This document shows, one piece after another, positions 19,558-29,926 of a stretch of 30,361 nt of DNA. The translations under genes and the position numbers were made by a program. The stretch is from NCBI GenBank assembly GCA_027575805.1, contig JANBPU010000196.1, forward strand, positions 1-30,361. The letters run 5' to 3'. Numbering within the stretch: position 1 is the stretch's first letter; each line of letters starts with the position of its first letter. The DNA is from Mycoemilia scoparia. Lineage: Eukaryota > Kickxellomycota > Kickxellomycetes > Kickxellales > Kickxellaceae. The notes below the pieces were generated by a model. It did no database searches. It had not been told where the DNA came from and saw only the letters and a program-made list of their open reading frames with translations.

Positions 19558-19828
19558 GTCAGAACAAGGAAAGACCTGGGATTGGTAGTTGTCTATGAGT
19601 CTGCCTGTCTACTATTTGCGTACATAATCTCTTGACTATATCCTCTTTTAGTTTTCTATAAAGAATTAACAATAAACTCCGAGACTGCTTGCTTTCCCAC
19701 CGTCATCTAAACCGCCATCTCCAATCCTATAAATTTCTCTGATTCCTTCACCAAACCTCTTTCTTCTTCCTATTCTTGTGCTTGTGCTTATTATTTACTG
19801 CTGTATATAAACTAAATAGTAAAGGAAG

Positions 19829-21574
19829 ATGCCGGAAGGAAACGATTCCCGTCTGCTGGGAGTCACCAAATACCAGTTCTTTTGTTCATTCCTAGCAGCC
19901 CTAGGCACGCTGAACTTTGGGTGGAACATCGGTTCGGTCAACATCCCTGGTGGAGTAATTCAAAACTGCGATGCCGGGCCGCGCCGTTACAATGGCCACT
20001 TTCCCAGCTGTCTTCCCACCAACCAGTATGCGTGGGGCGTTGTGGTCGGAAGCTTTGCCCTCGGCGCAATGGGCGGGGCTATAGCGGCCAGCAAATTCTC
20101 CAACCATTTTGGACGGAAACCCACGCTGTTCTGGGGAAGTTTGTTCTCGGTTGCCGGCGCAGTGTTTTTGTCAACCACCACCAGTCGTGGCCAGTTTATT
20201 CTTGGCCGTGTGTGTACGGGAATCCAGGCTGGGTCGGCCACAGCCAGTGTGGCGGCCTATATCGGTGAAATCACAACCCCCAAGGCCAGAACGACTATGG
20301 GCACAATGCTGCAGCTGTCCATCAATGTGGGTATCTTTGCGTCCTCGGCCGCGGCCATGGGGTTGACTCGGCCTCCCCTGTGGAGACCCTTGCTTTCGCT
20401 GACGGCCTTGTTTTCGGGGATCACTATGATTGGGATCCCATTTGCCGTCGAAAGCCCGAAATGGTTGATGTCAAAGGGCCGTATTGAAGAATGCCAGGCC
20501 GCGCTGACCAAGCTGAGGAAGGGGGCTGATATTTCGGAAGAAATGAATGACTTGATCCAAGCCTCGCGCGAGGAAAATGCCGAAGATTCTATCAAGGCGA
20601 CGACCGTGTGGCAATTGCTGAGGGGAAAGACGCCACACAACCTGCGCCACCAGCTCATGGTTATTAGTTTCCTGATGTTCTTCCAGCAGTTTTCAGGAAT
20701 CAACGCGGTTATTTTCTATTCGACCAGCATTGTTAATCGGATTAGACCAACCAACCCGGCCAACATTCCGACCACGGCGCAGATCATCGCGATGTCGATT
20801 TCTGCCACCGCAATGGTGTTTACGGTGGTTGCGCTGTTTTTGATCCATTTCTTTGGGCGCCGTCCGTTGTTGCTGTTTTCGCATGGGTCCATGTGTATCA
20901 GCTGCTTGTGCCTGGCCCTCGGGTCGTACTACAATGTCAGTGCGTGGGTTATTCTGATGGTTTATTTGTTCAACATCTTTTTCAATTTCGGTGCCGGGCC
21001 GTTGCCTTGGGCCTCTGCAGCCGAAATGACGCCCGGGTATGCAATTGGTGCTATGACGTCGATCGGCAACTCGATCAATTTCTTCTTTACATTCGTTATT
21101 GGTGTTATTTTCTTGCCTATCCAGACTGGTCTCAAAAACCTGACGTTCCTTTTCTTTATGGGGTGGAATTTGGCGGCCTTTGTGTTTATTTTCTTCTTTT
21201 TGCCGGAAACCAAGAACAGAAGAGTAGAGGATGTTGTAAGGGTCCACTCGACAGGCATTCATTTCATTTTTGGTAGACATGTTCCTGTGATTGAAGATGT
21301 TGAACATAAGGATGTGCTGCCACGAAGTGCTGATGGTGAGGAGAATATTGAGAGCCCGTCGTCGTCGTCGCCGTCTTCTGGCCACAGCTATACTGAATTG
21401 GGCGAACATGATATTCGTGAAAAGTCTCATAGTCTTGGTGGTGCGCCTGGTGTTCCTTCGCCCACGATGATGAGACGCCAAGGTGATGATGATGATGATG
21501 ATGGTGGTGGTAGTACTACTAGAAATAGCGATCATGCTCAAGAACATGTCCCTTCTTTGCCCAAGGCTGAATAA
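19829..21574 (+). CDS. Sugar transporter of the major facilitator superfamily (Vps73/Ybr241c-like)
   Basis: The protein has 581 residues and no intron, with twelve predicted membrane segments between about residues 15 and 458. Sugar-porter signatures are present: GRKPTLFWG after helix 2 (95 to 103), GRVCTG (126 to 131), ESPKWL (208 to 213), QQFSGINAVIFY in helix 7 (286 to 297), FFGRRPLL (341 to 348), GPLPW in helix 10 (390 to 394), and PETKNR after helix 12 (459 to 464). GWNIGSVNIPGGVI after helix 1 and the overall style resemble the vacuolar/GLUT-like Vps73, Ybr241c group more than plasma-membrane Hxt proteins, so location in the vacuole or endosome is possible but inferred. The C-terminal tail is Ser/Asp-rich and ends in a DDDDDD-GGG run encoded by GAT/GGT repeats. 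Base composition is clearly more GC-rich than its flanks. It is convergent with the permease gene. Confidence 0.93.
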   Translation: MPEGNDSRLLGVTKYQFFCSFLAALGTLNFGWNIGSVNIPGGVIQNCDAGPRRYNGHFPSCLPTNQYAWGVVVGSFALGAMGGAIAASKFSNHFGRKPTLFWGSLFSVAGAVFLSTTTSRGQFILGRVCTGIQAGSATASVAAYIGEITTPKARTTMGTMLQLSINVGIFASSAAAMGLTRPPLWRPLLSLTALFSGITMIGIPFAVESPKWLMSKGRIEECQAALTKLRKGADISEEMNDLIQASREENAEDSIKATTVWQLLRGKTPHNLRHQLMVISFLMFFQQFSGINAVIFYSTSIVNRIRPTNPANIPTTAQIIAMSISATAMVFTVVALFLIHFFGRRPLLLFSHGSMCISCLCLALGSYYNVSAWVILMVYLFNIFFNFGAGPLPWASAAEMTPGYAIGAMTSIGNSINFFFTFVIGVIFLPIQTGLKNLTFLFFMGWNLAAFVFIFFFLPETKNRRVEDVVRVHSTGIHFIFGRHVPVIEDVEHKDVLPRSADGEENIESPSSSSPSSGHSYTELGEHDIREKSHSLGGAPGVPSPTMMRRQGDDDDDDGGGSTTRNSDHAQEHVPSLPKAE

Positions 21575-22384
21575 ATAAATAGCCTAACCTGGCTGTGCAA
21601 CCACACAAGCCTTGATTGTTGTTGTCTCTGTGGTTTTGTAAATACTATGGAATCGAGTAGTGGATGCGAAAAGTTGGTTGACTCCTCCCAAGTATTTCAT
21701 CTACTATTTTTAACCTCCACTTTATCCTGCTTCTTCTTTCTATGCACCTTCGTGTATGTATTGGTTATAAATATTCTTGCCTATTTATATTCTTACAACG
21801 CAGCTCTCACACACCTTGATGGGGATACAAGGATGATGATAGTACACGAAATGTTTATATTTACCTTTTTTCCTTTGATTTTTTATATTATTTCTTTTTG
21901 TCTTGCTGTAAACATTAACTGAACAATAAATTAATTAAAACTTGTTTTCTGTGATTTAGTGTGGAAGCCTAATATTAGCATAAATTTGGGTAGTTATTTT
22001 CGAAGGATGAAAATGTTTGATAATCAACTGTGATTGCTGCTCCTATAATCGTTGGCCACCATTTATTAGTAAATAGCCACCCTTCGAAAATAACCATCCA
22101 TTTCTAAGTACTACACTGTTAGCGTAACAAAAGAATAAAGAATTATAAATCTCACAAACAAATAGTATTAATAATAAAACCACAATAAACAGTACTTTTT
22201 TTTAAAAAAATTAATAATTGAAAGAAAAGAGAGACTACAGCCATCAATTATTGGCAATAAGATTACAACAACAACAACAATAATAATAATAGTAGTCGCT
22301 TGTGAGTTTATATAATAATGTAACTAATAAGCAGGCGCAGACACATGGTAGAAATATTCTTTTACAGGGAAGATGATGATGGAG
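21575..22384. other. Intergenic region between convergent transporter genes, with a foldback repeat
   Basis: The region holds the 3' ends of the sugar transporter and permease genes. A frame of 91 codons at 21647 is hydrophobic but is most likely 3' UTR (see rejected items). A module A foldback copy lies at 21985 to 22104; a run of CAA/AAT trinucleotides lies near 22264 to 22290. Confidence 0.6.
21985..22104 (-). repeat. Foldback repeat, module A, best-preserved copy
   Basis: The left arm is gggtagttattttcgaagga and the right arm in reverse complement is ggatggttattttcgaaggg, sharing an exact 13-base core, ttattttcgaagg. The 120-bp element contains tgtgattgctgctcctataa and gttggccaccatttattagt, shared with the copies at 4577 and 30287. 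It stands alone, without module B, which suggests that module A can exist or move independently. Confidence 0.75.
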
Positions 22385-24196
22385 TTACTTTTCAAGTTTG
22401 ATAGATGACAATTCAGGATTCTCCAATCCAGTATTTGTTGTAATAATATCACCATCTTCACCATTTACCTGCTTATTTTTTCTTTTAAATGGAATTTTGT
22501 TTACCCATTTCTTTACAAATGGTAGTTTACCCTGGCTATCATCATCCTCGAAGATTTGGATAAGTCCAAGCCTCTCCTGTTCAAACAGCGAGTTTGTGAC
22601 CAAATCGACATCATCGAGCTTGACAACCTTTGTCTTTCTAAAGTACTTGTATCCGAGCCAAACAATCAGGAACAAAGGAATGGCGATATAGGTCGACAAG
22701 AAATCGACGACCTTAAATTTGGGTGCAAACGTTTGGTAGCCCTGTCCAATCATGATAACAAACAACAGAGAAAGCGCATAGTATGGGCCGAAAGGATACC
22801 ACTTGGCCTTGTACGGAAGGTCTTTGAGATCGTATCCTTGGTGGATGTAGGCACGGCGGAATCTGAGATGGGACAGCGAAATGCCCATCCAGAAAATAAA
22901 CCCTGTTACGCCAGAAATGTTGACCAAGAAGAGATAAACGACCTGGTTGCCGATGAATGAGAGGGCAAAGAAGATAGTGGACCAGACCATGGTGAATGTC
23001 ATGGCCCAGAACGGGATCCCGTGCTTCGTGACTTTCTTGAAAAACGCGGGGGCTTTTCTTTCTTTGGCCAGCATCCAGAGAACACGGGTGCAGGCATAGA
23101 GACCAGAGTTGCCGGCTGATAGCACGGTGATCAGCACCACGGCGTTCATGACATGGCTGGCCCAGTTAAGGCCGGCCTTTTCGAACACAATCGTAAACGG
23201 AGACTTGGCAATATCCGAAGCGCCGCTGGCATTGACCACATCGTCATCGGTGTATGGAATGATCAGACCAATGACAAAGATCGAGCAAATATAGAAAAAC
23301 AAGATACGCCAGAACACCGATCTGATGGCCTTTGGGACTTCTTTGCGGGGATTGCCGGCCTCGCCGACCGTAATGCCCACGATCTCCGTGCCCTGGAAAC
23401 TGAACGCGGCGGTGATGCAGCTCTTGAGGATCCCGACAATATGCTCGTTAAACGGAGCGCCGGGAATAGTCCAGTTCGTGAACGCATACTTGTGGCCGCC
23501 CAGCACGCCGGCGTCGGTCAAAATGCCGACGATGATGAACACAACCACGGCCAAGACCTTGATGATCGAAAACCAGTACTCGATCTCACCGTAGCAGGAG
23601 ACGCTGAAACTGTTGACGCCAAAAATAATGCCGGCCGAGATGAAGCTCCACACAAGGGTGCTGACATGCGGCAGCCACATCTGGATGACGATGCCGCACG
23701 CGACGAGCTCGGACGCAACCGTCAGCGTCCAGCTCAGCCAATAAGTCCACCCGAACGCGGTTCCCAGGGCCGGATCGATAAACCGGGACGCAAAGTGGTT
23801 GAATGGATCTGAAACCGGAATGTACGTTGCGACCTCGCCCAGAGACGTGCATACAAAGAACACGACGCTGCCCATCAGGATGTACGCAACCAGCGCGCCG
23901 GCGGGACCGGCGTAGCCCAGCACTGCGCCCGAGCCGACAAACAGGCCGGTGCCGATCGTTCCGCCAATGGCAATCATAACCAGGTGGCGGCCCTTGAGCT
24001 TGCGCTGGAGCTTACGGTTGCTCGGATCGTCGTCCTCTTCGACTATGCTGCCGCTGTCTATGTTTTGCTTTTCCATGCCGGCGGTGGTAGCCCAGTCGTC
24101 TGTTGTCGGGGTTCCCTCGCTGCACTTGGAAGAGAGGTAAACTGGGGCCGCCTGGGCTCCCATGCCAGAAGCGGCGTTTGATTCGATCTTGTCCAT
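22385..24196 (-). CDS. Amino-acid permease, basic amino-acid type (Can1/Lyp1/Alp1 family)
   Basis: The 603-residue protein belongs to the yeast amino-acid transporter family of plasma-membrane proton symporters. After a hydrophilic N-tail (about 1 to 65), helix 1 starts with GRHLVMIAIGGTIGTGLFVGSG, the family substrate-binding motif; SLGEVATYIPVSDPF, FNHFASRFIDPALG, FQGTEIVGITVGEAGNPRKEVPKAI and SAGNSGLYACTRVLW follow in the usual order, with twelve membrane segments. The NISGVTGFIFWMGISLSH stretch and DLPYKAKWYP loop resemble Lyp1/Alp1/Can1, so lysine or arginine is the likely substrate; which one cannot be told. The start at 24196 is the first ATG of the frame. GC content is high in the N-terminal two-thirds and falls in the last 200 codons. 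The N-tail has several Lys residues that could be ubiquitinated in turnover. Confidence 0.93.
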   Translation of the reverse strand: MDKIESNAASGMGAQAAPVYLSSKCSEGTPTTDDWATTAGMEKQNIDSGSIVEEDDDPSNRKLQRKLKGRHLVMIAIGGTIGTGLFVGSGAVLGYAGPAGALVAYILMGSVVFFVCTSLGEVATYIPVSDPFNHFASRFIDPALGTAFGWTYWLSWTLTVASELVACGIVIQMWLPHVSTLVWSFISAGIIFGVNSFSVSCYGEIEYWFSIIKVLAVVVFIIVGILTDAGVLGGHKYAFTNWTIPGAPFNEHIVGILKSCITAAFSFQGTEIVGITVGEAGNPRKEVPKAIRSVFWRILFFYICSIFVIGLIIPYTDDDVVNASGASDIAKSPFTIVFEKAGLNWASHVMNAVVLITVLSAGNSGLYACTRVLWMLAKERKAPAFFKKVTKHGIPFWAMTFTMVWSTIFFALSFIGNQVVYLFLVNISGVTGFIFWMGISLSHLRFRRAYIHQGYDLKDLPYKAKWYPFGPYYALSLLFVIMIGQGYQTFAPKFKVVDFLSTYIAIPLFLIVWLGYKYFRKTKVVKLDDVDLVTNSLFEQERLGLIQIFEDDDSQGKLPFVKKWVNKIPFKRKNKQVNGEDGDIITTNTGLENPELSSIKLEK

Positions 24197-26420
24197 ATGC
24201 CCTTGTGGTTGATCGCTATAATCCTGCTTTAATGTGGGCTATTAGTAGCGTATTTGTGTGCGTGTGCAGATTAACGCTACTGATACTACTACGATACGTG
24301 TCTTTCTAGTCGATATGTATCAATAGACCCAGATGATTTAGCAGAGCCCTATCAAGCAAGAAGGATCAGAGATCTATAAAGGGGAAAAAGAGAGAAAGAG
24401 AGAAAAGCGATGGTGTATATACGCAAAAGAGTATGGAGGAGATATAAATAGACAAATTAAAAGGGATGAGACAAGAAAAAGGGAAATTTAAGGATGATAA
24501 ATAACAACGGATTGATGGATGGGTGGATGGACAGGGCCGGTGGCAGTGATAATACCAGGAACAGTGGCTGAAACAACGCAGCAGAAGCAACCAACGATGA
24601 TTGATGGGGAGATGTGAGGAACAAGGCTTGGGGATGATGGATGGTGGGGCAGAAAGGATGTGCGCGGGGGATTTAATATAAGTTTTATTAGTGAGCTTGA
24701 TGGCAACCAAAAACTATCCGAATACTGCAACCCAGTAGTGGCAGCAGCAGCGGCGGGGCCTTGTAATATGGACAATGGCTGGCTGCGTTGGGACACACAC
24801 ACACTGGTAATTGTCAGGGCTCTCTTATGGATGAATCAGCCTCTGTGCCTGTGTGTATTTGTTGAGAGCCGTTCAACCATAATGCCATTAGAACAGGGCA
24901 ATGTTGTTTGTGTTGGGACACACTCGCAACTACTAATCGAGGCCGTCGATCTTCGAAGGGGCTCCTTGCTCTGCGTAGAAAGACATCTTTAATTGTGGAG
25001 CCAGGCCCAAGTGGAGGCCGTGGTGGTATTACAGCAAATCCCTTTTTGTTTGCTTGGTTGGGAGGAGAGGCCTTACTGAAGGGCCCAGTGACAGAGACAA
25101 ACAGCATCAGGCCTAGCGAATCGGATAAGATTCTAGTCGAAGCAGCGGCCAATGGTGGGGCGGCTGCCAAGTGCTCACATACAAACTTTTCATTTACGTC
25201 CAAACTAACCAGCCTGTGCTGACCAGCAAGCTGACCAAAAACAAAGAGAGACAGGCCCAACGGCTACTGGGTGTTTGCCAGCGCACAGTGTGGGAATATA
25301 AAACATATGGCAAGCTGGCATGCAAATCCACCTCTCCTGCACTTTGCGGCGCCTGTGTTTATGTATTGTGCATGCAGATACTGGCGTTACTCCTCCTCGG
25401 CATTTATCAACATCACCGTCGCTATTTGAGGATAATATTCGGATTGAACAAATGGCATTGGACATATTCCCTGGCACAAAAGATGATGAGATGCATGAGA
25501 TAAGGATGGCCGGCTACAGACAATGGTAACAGCGAGCACAGGACAGAGAGAACGCAAAGATTTACTCGAGATCCTTGCAGATTATTTGGTTGTTTGTGAG
25601 TGGTGGTGGCGGCGGAGGAAGAGACGCTTATTGCTGGCGGGGTCATATGATAAGGATGGTACTTGTGTTTAGGCCAGGCCCACTGCTACGGCCTGTAGCT
25701 CTGTTATTCCTGCCATTGTGCCGTGGCTGTCTCTGAATGACCAGTCAGACTAGCAGCTGGGCGTGTCACTGCTAAATGTTCTTGTTCGTTTTCCTGGCTG
25801 GATTTTCTAGAAGTGCCAGCCAAACAGGCTTTTGGCTGTTGCTGCATATGGCATCTGCCAGGGGTCATGTAGTCTCCTACAAGATACAAAGAGAGAGAAA
25901 GACAAAGGTCATGCATACTGCTTAGTTTGGACTTTGCTGGTTTTTTCTCACGGAGATCCGGACTAGAGAAAACACCGCTCACACAAGCAACGCATCTTTT
26001 AGAATTTTGCATCTGCAAATCAAAGAAATGCTTTTAGGGATAAATGGCTGCTATATACGTGTGTGTGTGTGTGTGTCTCTAAACTAGCAACACAATGGGC
26101 TGGTCTGTCATGATGATACGGAAAAAAAGAGAATATATTAATTACATCACTGTTATCATTATCACAATCATCTGTATTACAAAGAATATTGCCGAATCTA
26201 GTTAGTTGGCCATTCTATTGTTATTTTAACAAGATCTCATCATCAATCTCTCCTGTCTGCCTTTCCCTTTACTTTGTTTGATTATTAGACTGTGAGCGAG
26301 TGATCAAGTGAGAGTGAGTGGTACAGCATTAGATAAGAAAAAGTGGAATGGGTAAATTTCGCGCTTTTTTAAAATATTTTTGGGCTTATACACACATAAA
26401 AATAACTACAAACATTGCTA
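24197..26420. other. Long intergenic region of 2.2 kb; permease promoter and OCA1 3' region
   Basis: No convincing gene is seen. Short frames on both strands (for example 148 codons, minus, at 24814 to 25260) lack domains and compositional support. Next to the permease, the minus strand is C/T-rich (about 24370 to 24420), a usual leader feature. A GT run lies near 26058 to 26078. The length suggests a large regulatory region, as for nitrogen-regulated permeases, but a long non-coding transcript is possible. Confidence 0.5.
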
Positions 26421-27620
<1,200 letters not shown>

Positions 27621-27786
27621 TTTGTTACTATGTGTTTATGTATGTAGGTATGTGGGTAGATGTCGGTTCCCGAAATATATGGATATTTGTTTGCTTATGC
27701 GCAAATTACTATATATATAAACACGTTGTTGTTGGTATTATTGGAGATTTCCCAGAATTCTAGTCCGATGATTTATATGTTTATAC

Positions 27787-27812
27787 TTGATTGATTGATT
27801 GATTGATTGATA
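27787..27812. repeat. TTGA microsatellite
   Basis: About six TTGA units lie between OCA1 and the PPR gene. Ordinary simple-sequence DNA. Confidence 0.9.
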
Positions 27813-27948
27813 TCAGATAGAGAGTGAGACTGACTGTATTATTGGTACAATTAGAAAAATAAATCTGTTGGAATGTCGTCTATAATTATGGGTGGATAAG
27901 TGATTTTTATGTCTAAACAAATATATATTATGCAACTCGTTTATTCTA

Positions 27949-28030
27949 TTGGATCATCACCATCGTCAGCCATTCCATATGCAACTACTCCTGGGAACCC
28001 CACCATTTTTGCCTAAAGCCTTGTGAACTT
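27949..28030 (+). repeat. Foldback repeat, module B and linker
   Basis: The copy shows ggatcatcaccatcgtcagc, cattccatatgcaactactc, ctgggaaccccaccattttt and the linker gcctaaagccttgtgaac, matching modules at 4728, 5522 and 10217. The first arm is weak and module A is absent. It ends only about 40 bases beyond the stop codon of the minus-strand PPR gene, so it probably falls in that gene's 3' UTR. Confidence 0.6.
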
Positions 28031-28069
28031 TAACCATATACATACTCTACTCACCTCAGGAGGTTACTA

Positions 28070-29926
28070 TTAGTGACGACGATATTGGTGCCGGCAGCTG
28101 TCTCCAAATAAAAGTGGCTTTAAAATGTGCAGAGTTCGATCATTAGGACGAATATCCCATTCTTCTTCAAACACCCGAATTATATACAAAACACCTTGAA
28201 TATAGTTCCGTTTTATTCCCACGCTAACGATCGAATTTAGGAATGCCGTGTTGGGATTGATCCCAAGAATTTTCATATGCTGACAAAGAATATCGATGGT
28301 GTTGAATATCTCTGAATCCTTTCCATACCAGTCACCATCATCATCACTGTTACTACTAGTTTGGGCTTTGTCAAGGTTTTGGTACTGTTGTTGTTTTAGT
28401 AGTAGTAGTTTGTTGGTGTGGCATCTTAGGAGCCCAGATATAAGGATCTGATATGTGGCCACATTTGGGCGTATACCATAACGCTGGGTTGTGAACAGTC
28501 TATATAGATTGATGGCCGATTTGATCTGACCGCGCCTTATCAGATGCCAGAGGAACATGTTGACTGCGTATGGCCGAATAGTCAGTTCTCGGTGTCGGAA
28601 TGGAAGGCGACCGCCTGGGTTTGGATTCCAATAATAAATATTTTCATTTTTGTTGTTGTTGTTGGCGGTGGTGGTGGTGATTCTGCTTTGGTCTTTGAGT
28701 CTATTTAAAGATGGTTCCCACAAAAGCAACCAAGTCTGGAATATTTGTATCAATGCTTCGGTGCTACTGCTACTATCCACAGAAATCGCCGATGATGCCA
28801 TTTTTGCTAAAAGAGTGCTGGTTAGTGTATTCCAGTATGCAAAACTTTTGGCTCTATAATATACCATTCTAGCACACTGCTCTTCTTTTGTCATTTTAAT
28901 GCCCCGCCGTGTATCCTTCTTTGGTGGGACGATGATTTCAAGAGGATCGGTTATAAGCTCGTATATTTGTTTGGCTTTATCCATCTTACCCATCTGGATT
29001 TGGTTGATCCATATTATACGGTGCTCGGATGTAGTCAGTGTCCATTCATGACGTTCTGACATGGCCTGGGCCAGGTTCCCGATAAACCTTTTTTTGTGAA
29101 ATATTGTGTGCTGTGATTTTGTTCCTACTGAGCGTCGATCGAATGCATCGAAAAGTTTGTGCGAGTCTTTTTCGCCAAGGATGTCGAGAAATGCGAACCT
29201 TGGGTATGCCTTTTCCAGTTCCTGTATTAGTGCATAGATTTTGTTTATTCGAAGTCGGCGATCACTGTTGATCCACTTTCGAAGTTCTTTAAACACTTCT
29301 TGAGTGCTCATCTGTCTTTTCAAACTGAAATCACTATTGTGTCTGTTCAAGTAGATATAGGCCGATTTTGTTTGCGTTGAGTTAGGTTTGCCATCATTGC
29401 CAAGATCACCGGTCTGAGTTGGCAATGACGACGATGATGATGGTGATTTTTGGCTGTTTGCAGTTTTGGTATCCTGAAAATTTTGTTCATCATTAATGAT
29501 TTTGGATAAGAATTTTAAATAGCGACGATCATTGCCGTAGTTGCTTAGACGGTTTGGCGATAGTGATGATGCTCTTTTTGTTGCTGTCCTTTGCTGACGA
29601 CGTCTTCTTGCCCTTTGTTGGGTTGCTACTTCCCATAGACTTTGTGATAATGATGATGCAAATGAAAGCCCTTCTGATATATCCTGGTCTCTTAATAACT
29701 TCAATCCCGACTGCTGTTCCTGAATATCTTCTGGTTCTTGCCTATTTGATTCCAATCCAGAACAACGGCCGGCATTACAATTCCCCTGTGGATCACTTGT
29801 CACCGATTTTGTTTTTACCTCGATCCATACCCGACGACTCGTTGCTGTTATACCAAAGGAGGGCTTTATTCTTAAAGATCCGCAAAGGGAGTTTATTATG
29901 TGCTTGGAAGAATGTTTAGCAAACAT
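28070..29926 (-). CDS. Mitochondrial pentatricopeptide-repeat-type protein
   Basis: From the ATG at 29926 the protein has 618 residues; the open frame continues 16 codons upstream but without an ATG. The N-terminus (MFAKHSSKHIINSLCGSLRIKP and following) is rich in Arg, Lys and Ser and lacks acidic residues for about 30 positions, as expected for a mitochondrial presequence. The middle holds basic and low-complexity stretches (RARRRRQQRTATKR). Residues about 450 to 610 resemble degenerate PPR units: NMFLWHLIRRGQIKSAINLYRLF, NVATYQILISGLLR, and NTAFLNSIVSVGIKRNYIQGVLYII. PPR proteins bind organelle RNA and support mitochondrial transcript processing, stability or translation. An Asn/Ser/Asp-rich loop splits the repeats. 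I cannot assign a specific yeast counterpart. Confidence 0.75.
   Translation of the reverse strand: MFAKHSSKHIINSLCGSLRIKPSFGITATSRRVWIEVKTKSVTSDPQGNCNAGRCSGLESNRQEPEDIQEQQSGLKLLRDQDISEGLSFASSLSQSLWEVATQQRARRRRQQRTATKRASSLSPNRLSNYGNDRRYLKFLSKIINDEQNFQDTKTANSQKSPSSSSSLPTQTGDLGNDGKPNSTQTKSAYIYLNRHNSDFSLKRQMSTQEVFKELRKWINSDRRLRINKIYALIQELEKAYPRFAFLDILGEKDSHKLFDAFDRRSVGTKSQHTIFHKKRFIGNLAQAMSERHEWTLTTSEHRIIWINQIQMGKMDKAKQIYELITDPLEIIVPPKKDTRRGIKMTKEEQCARMVYYRAKSFAYWNTLTSTLLAKMASSAISVDSSSSTEALIQIFQTWLLLWEPSLNRLKDQSRITTTTANNNNKNENIYYWNPNPGGRLPFRHRELTIRPYAVNMFLWHLIRRGQIKSAINLYRLFTTQRYGIRPNVATYQILISGLLRCHTNKLLLLKQQQYQNLDKAQTSSNSDDDGDWYGKDSEIFNTIDILCQHMKILGINPNTAFLNSIVSVGIKRNYIQGVLYIIRVFEEEWDIRPNDRTLHILKPLLFGDSCRHQYRRH

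Larger units (their letters stand above)
16647..19828. other. Long intergenic region of 3.2 kb upstream of the sugar transporter
   Basis: No convincing gene is seen on either strand. Short frames, such as 79 codons at 18401 and 63 codons at 17804 (minus), overlap nothing recognisable. Items noted: a 9-bp perfect inverted repeat at 17012 to 17044; a GA run near 17817 to 17833; a GGGTGA run at 18098 to 18120; C/T-rich DNA from about 18750, densest at 19280 to 19325, typical of strongly expressed fungal promoters; GCGGGG-type Mig1-like matches near 17291 and 18282; and a TATA element at 19550. A non-coding RNA or a long regulatory region remains possible. Confidence 0.5.
27621..28069. other. OCA1 promoter and 3' region of the PPR gene
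   Basis: The region contains AT-rich TATATA runs near 27709 to 27720, about 90 bases upstream of the OCA1 start on its strand; a TTGA microsatellite; and a module B foldback copy at 27949 to 28030. No gene is seen. Confidence 0.6.

Noticed and set aside
20693..21547. 284-codon open frame opposite the sugar transporter
   Set aside because: It is antisense to a clear MFS gene, and its Thr/Ile, Arg and His runs are reverse readings of repetitive codons.
21647..21922. Open frame of 91 codons, hydrophobic, just after the sugar transporter
   Set aside because: It begins about 70 bases after the transporter stop codon, has no recognisable motif, and its hydrophobic character follows from T-rich 3' UTR composition.
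23153..23812. 219-codon open frame opposite the permease gene
   Set aside because: It is a frame opened by the high GC of the permease codons on the other strand; the sequence is rich in Asp, Arg and Gly without domain features.
24814..25260. 148-codon minus-strand frame in the gap before the permease
   Set aside because: No motif, no conserved-looking core, and many overlapping frames of similar length occur in the same GC-richer region.
16647..26420. A functional cluster linking the sugar transporter and the permease
   Set aside because: The two transporters are convergent, separated by a repeat, and belong to different families; adjacency alone does not support a joint pathway.
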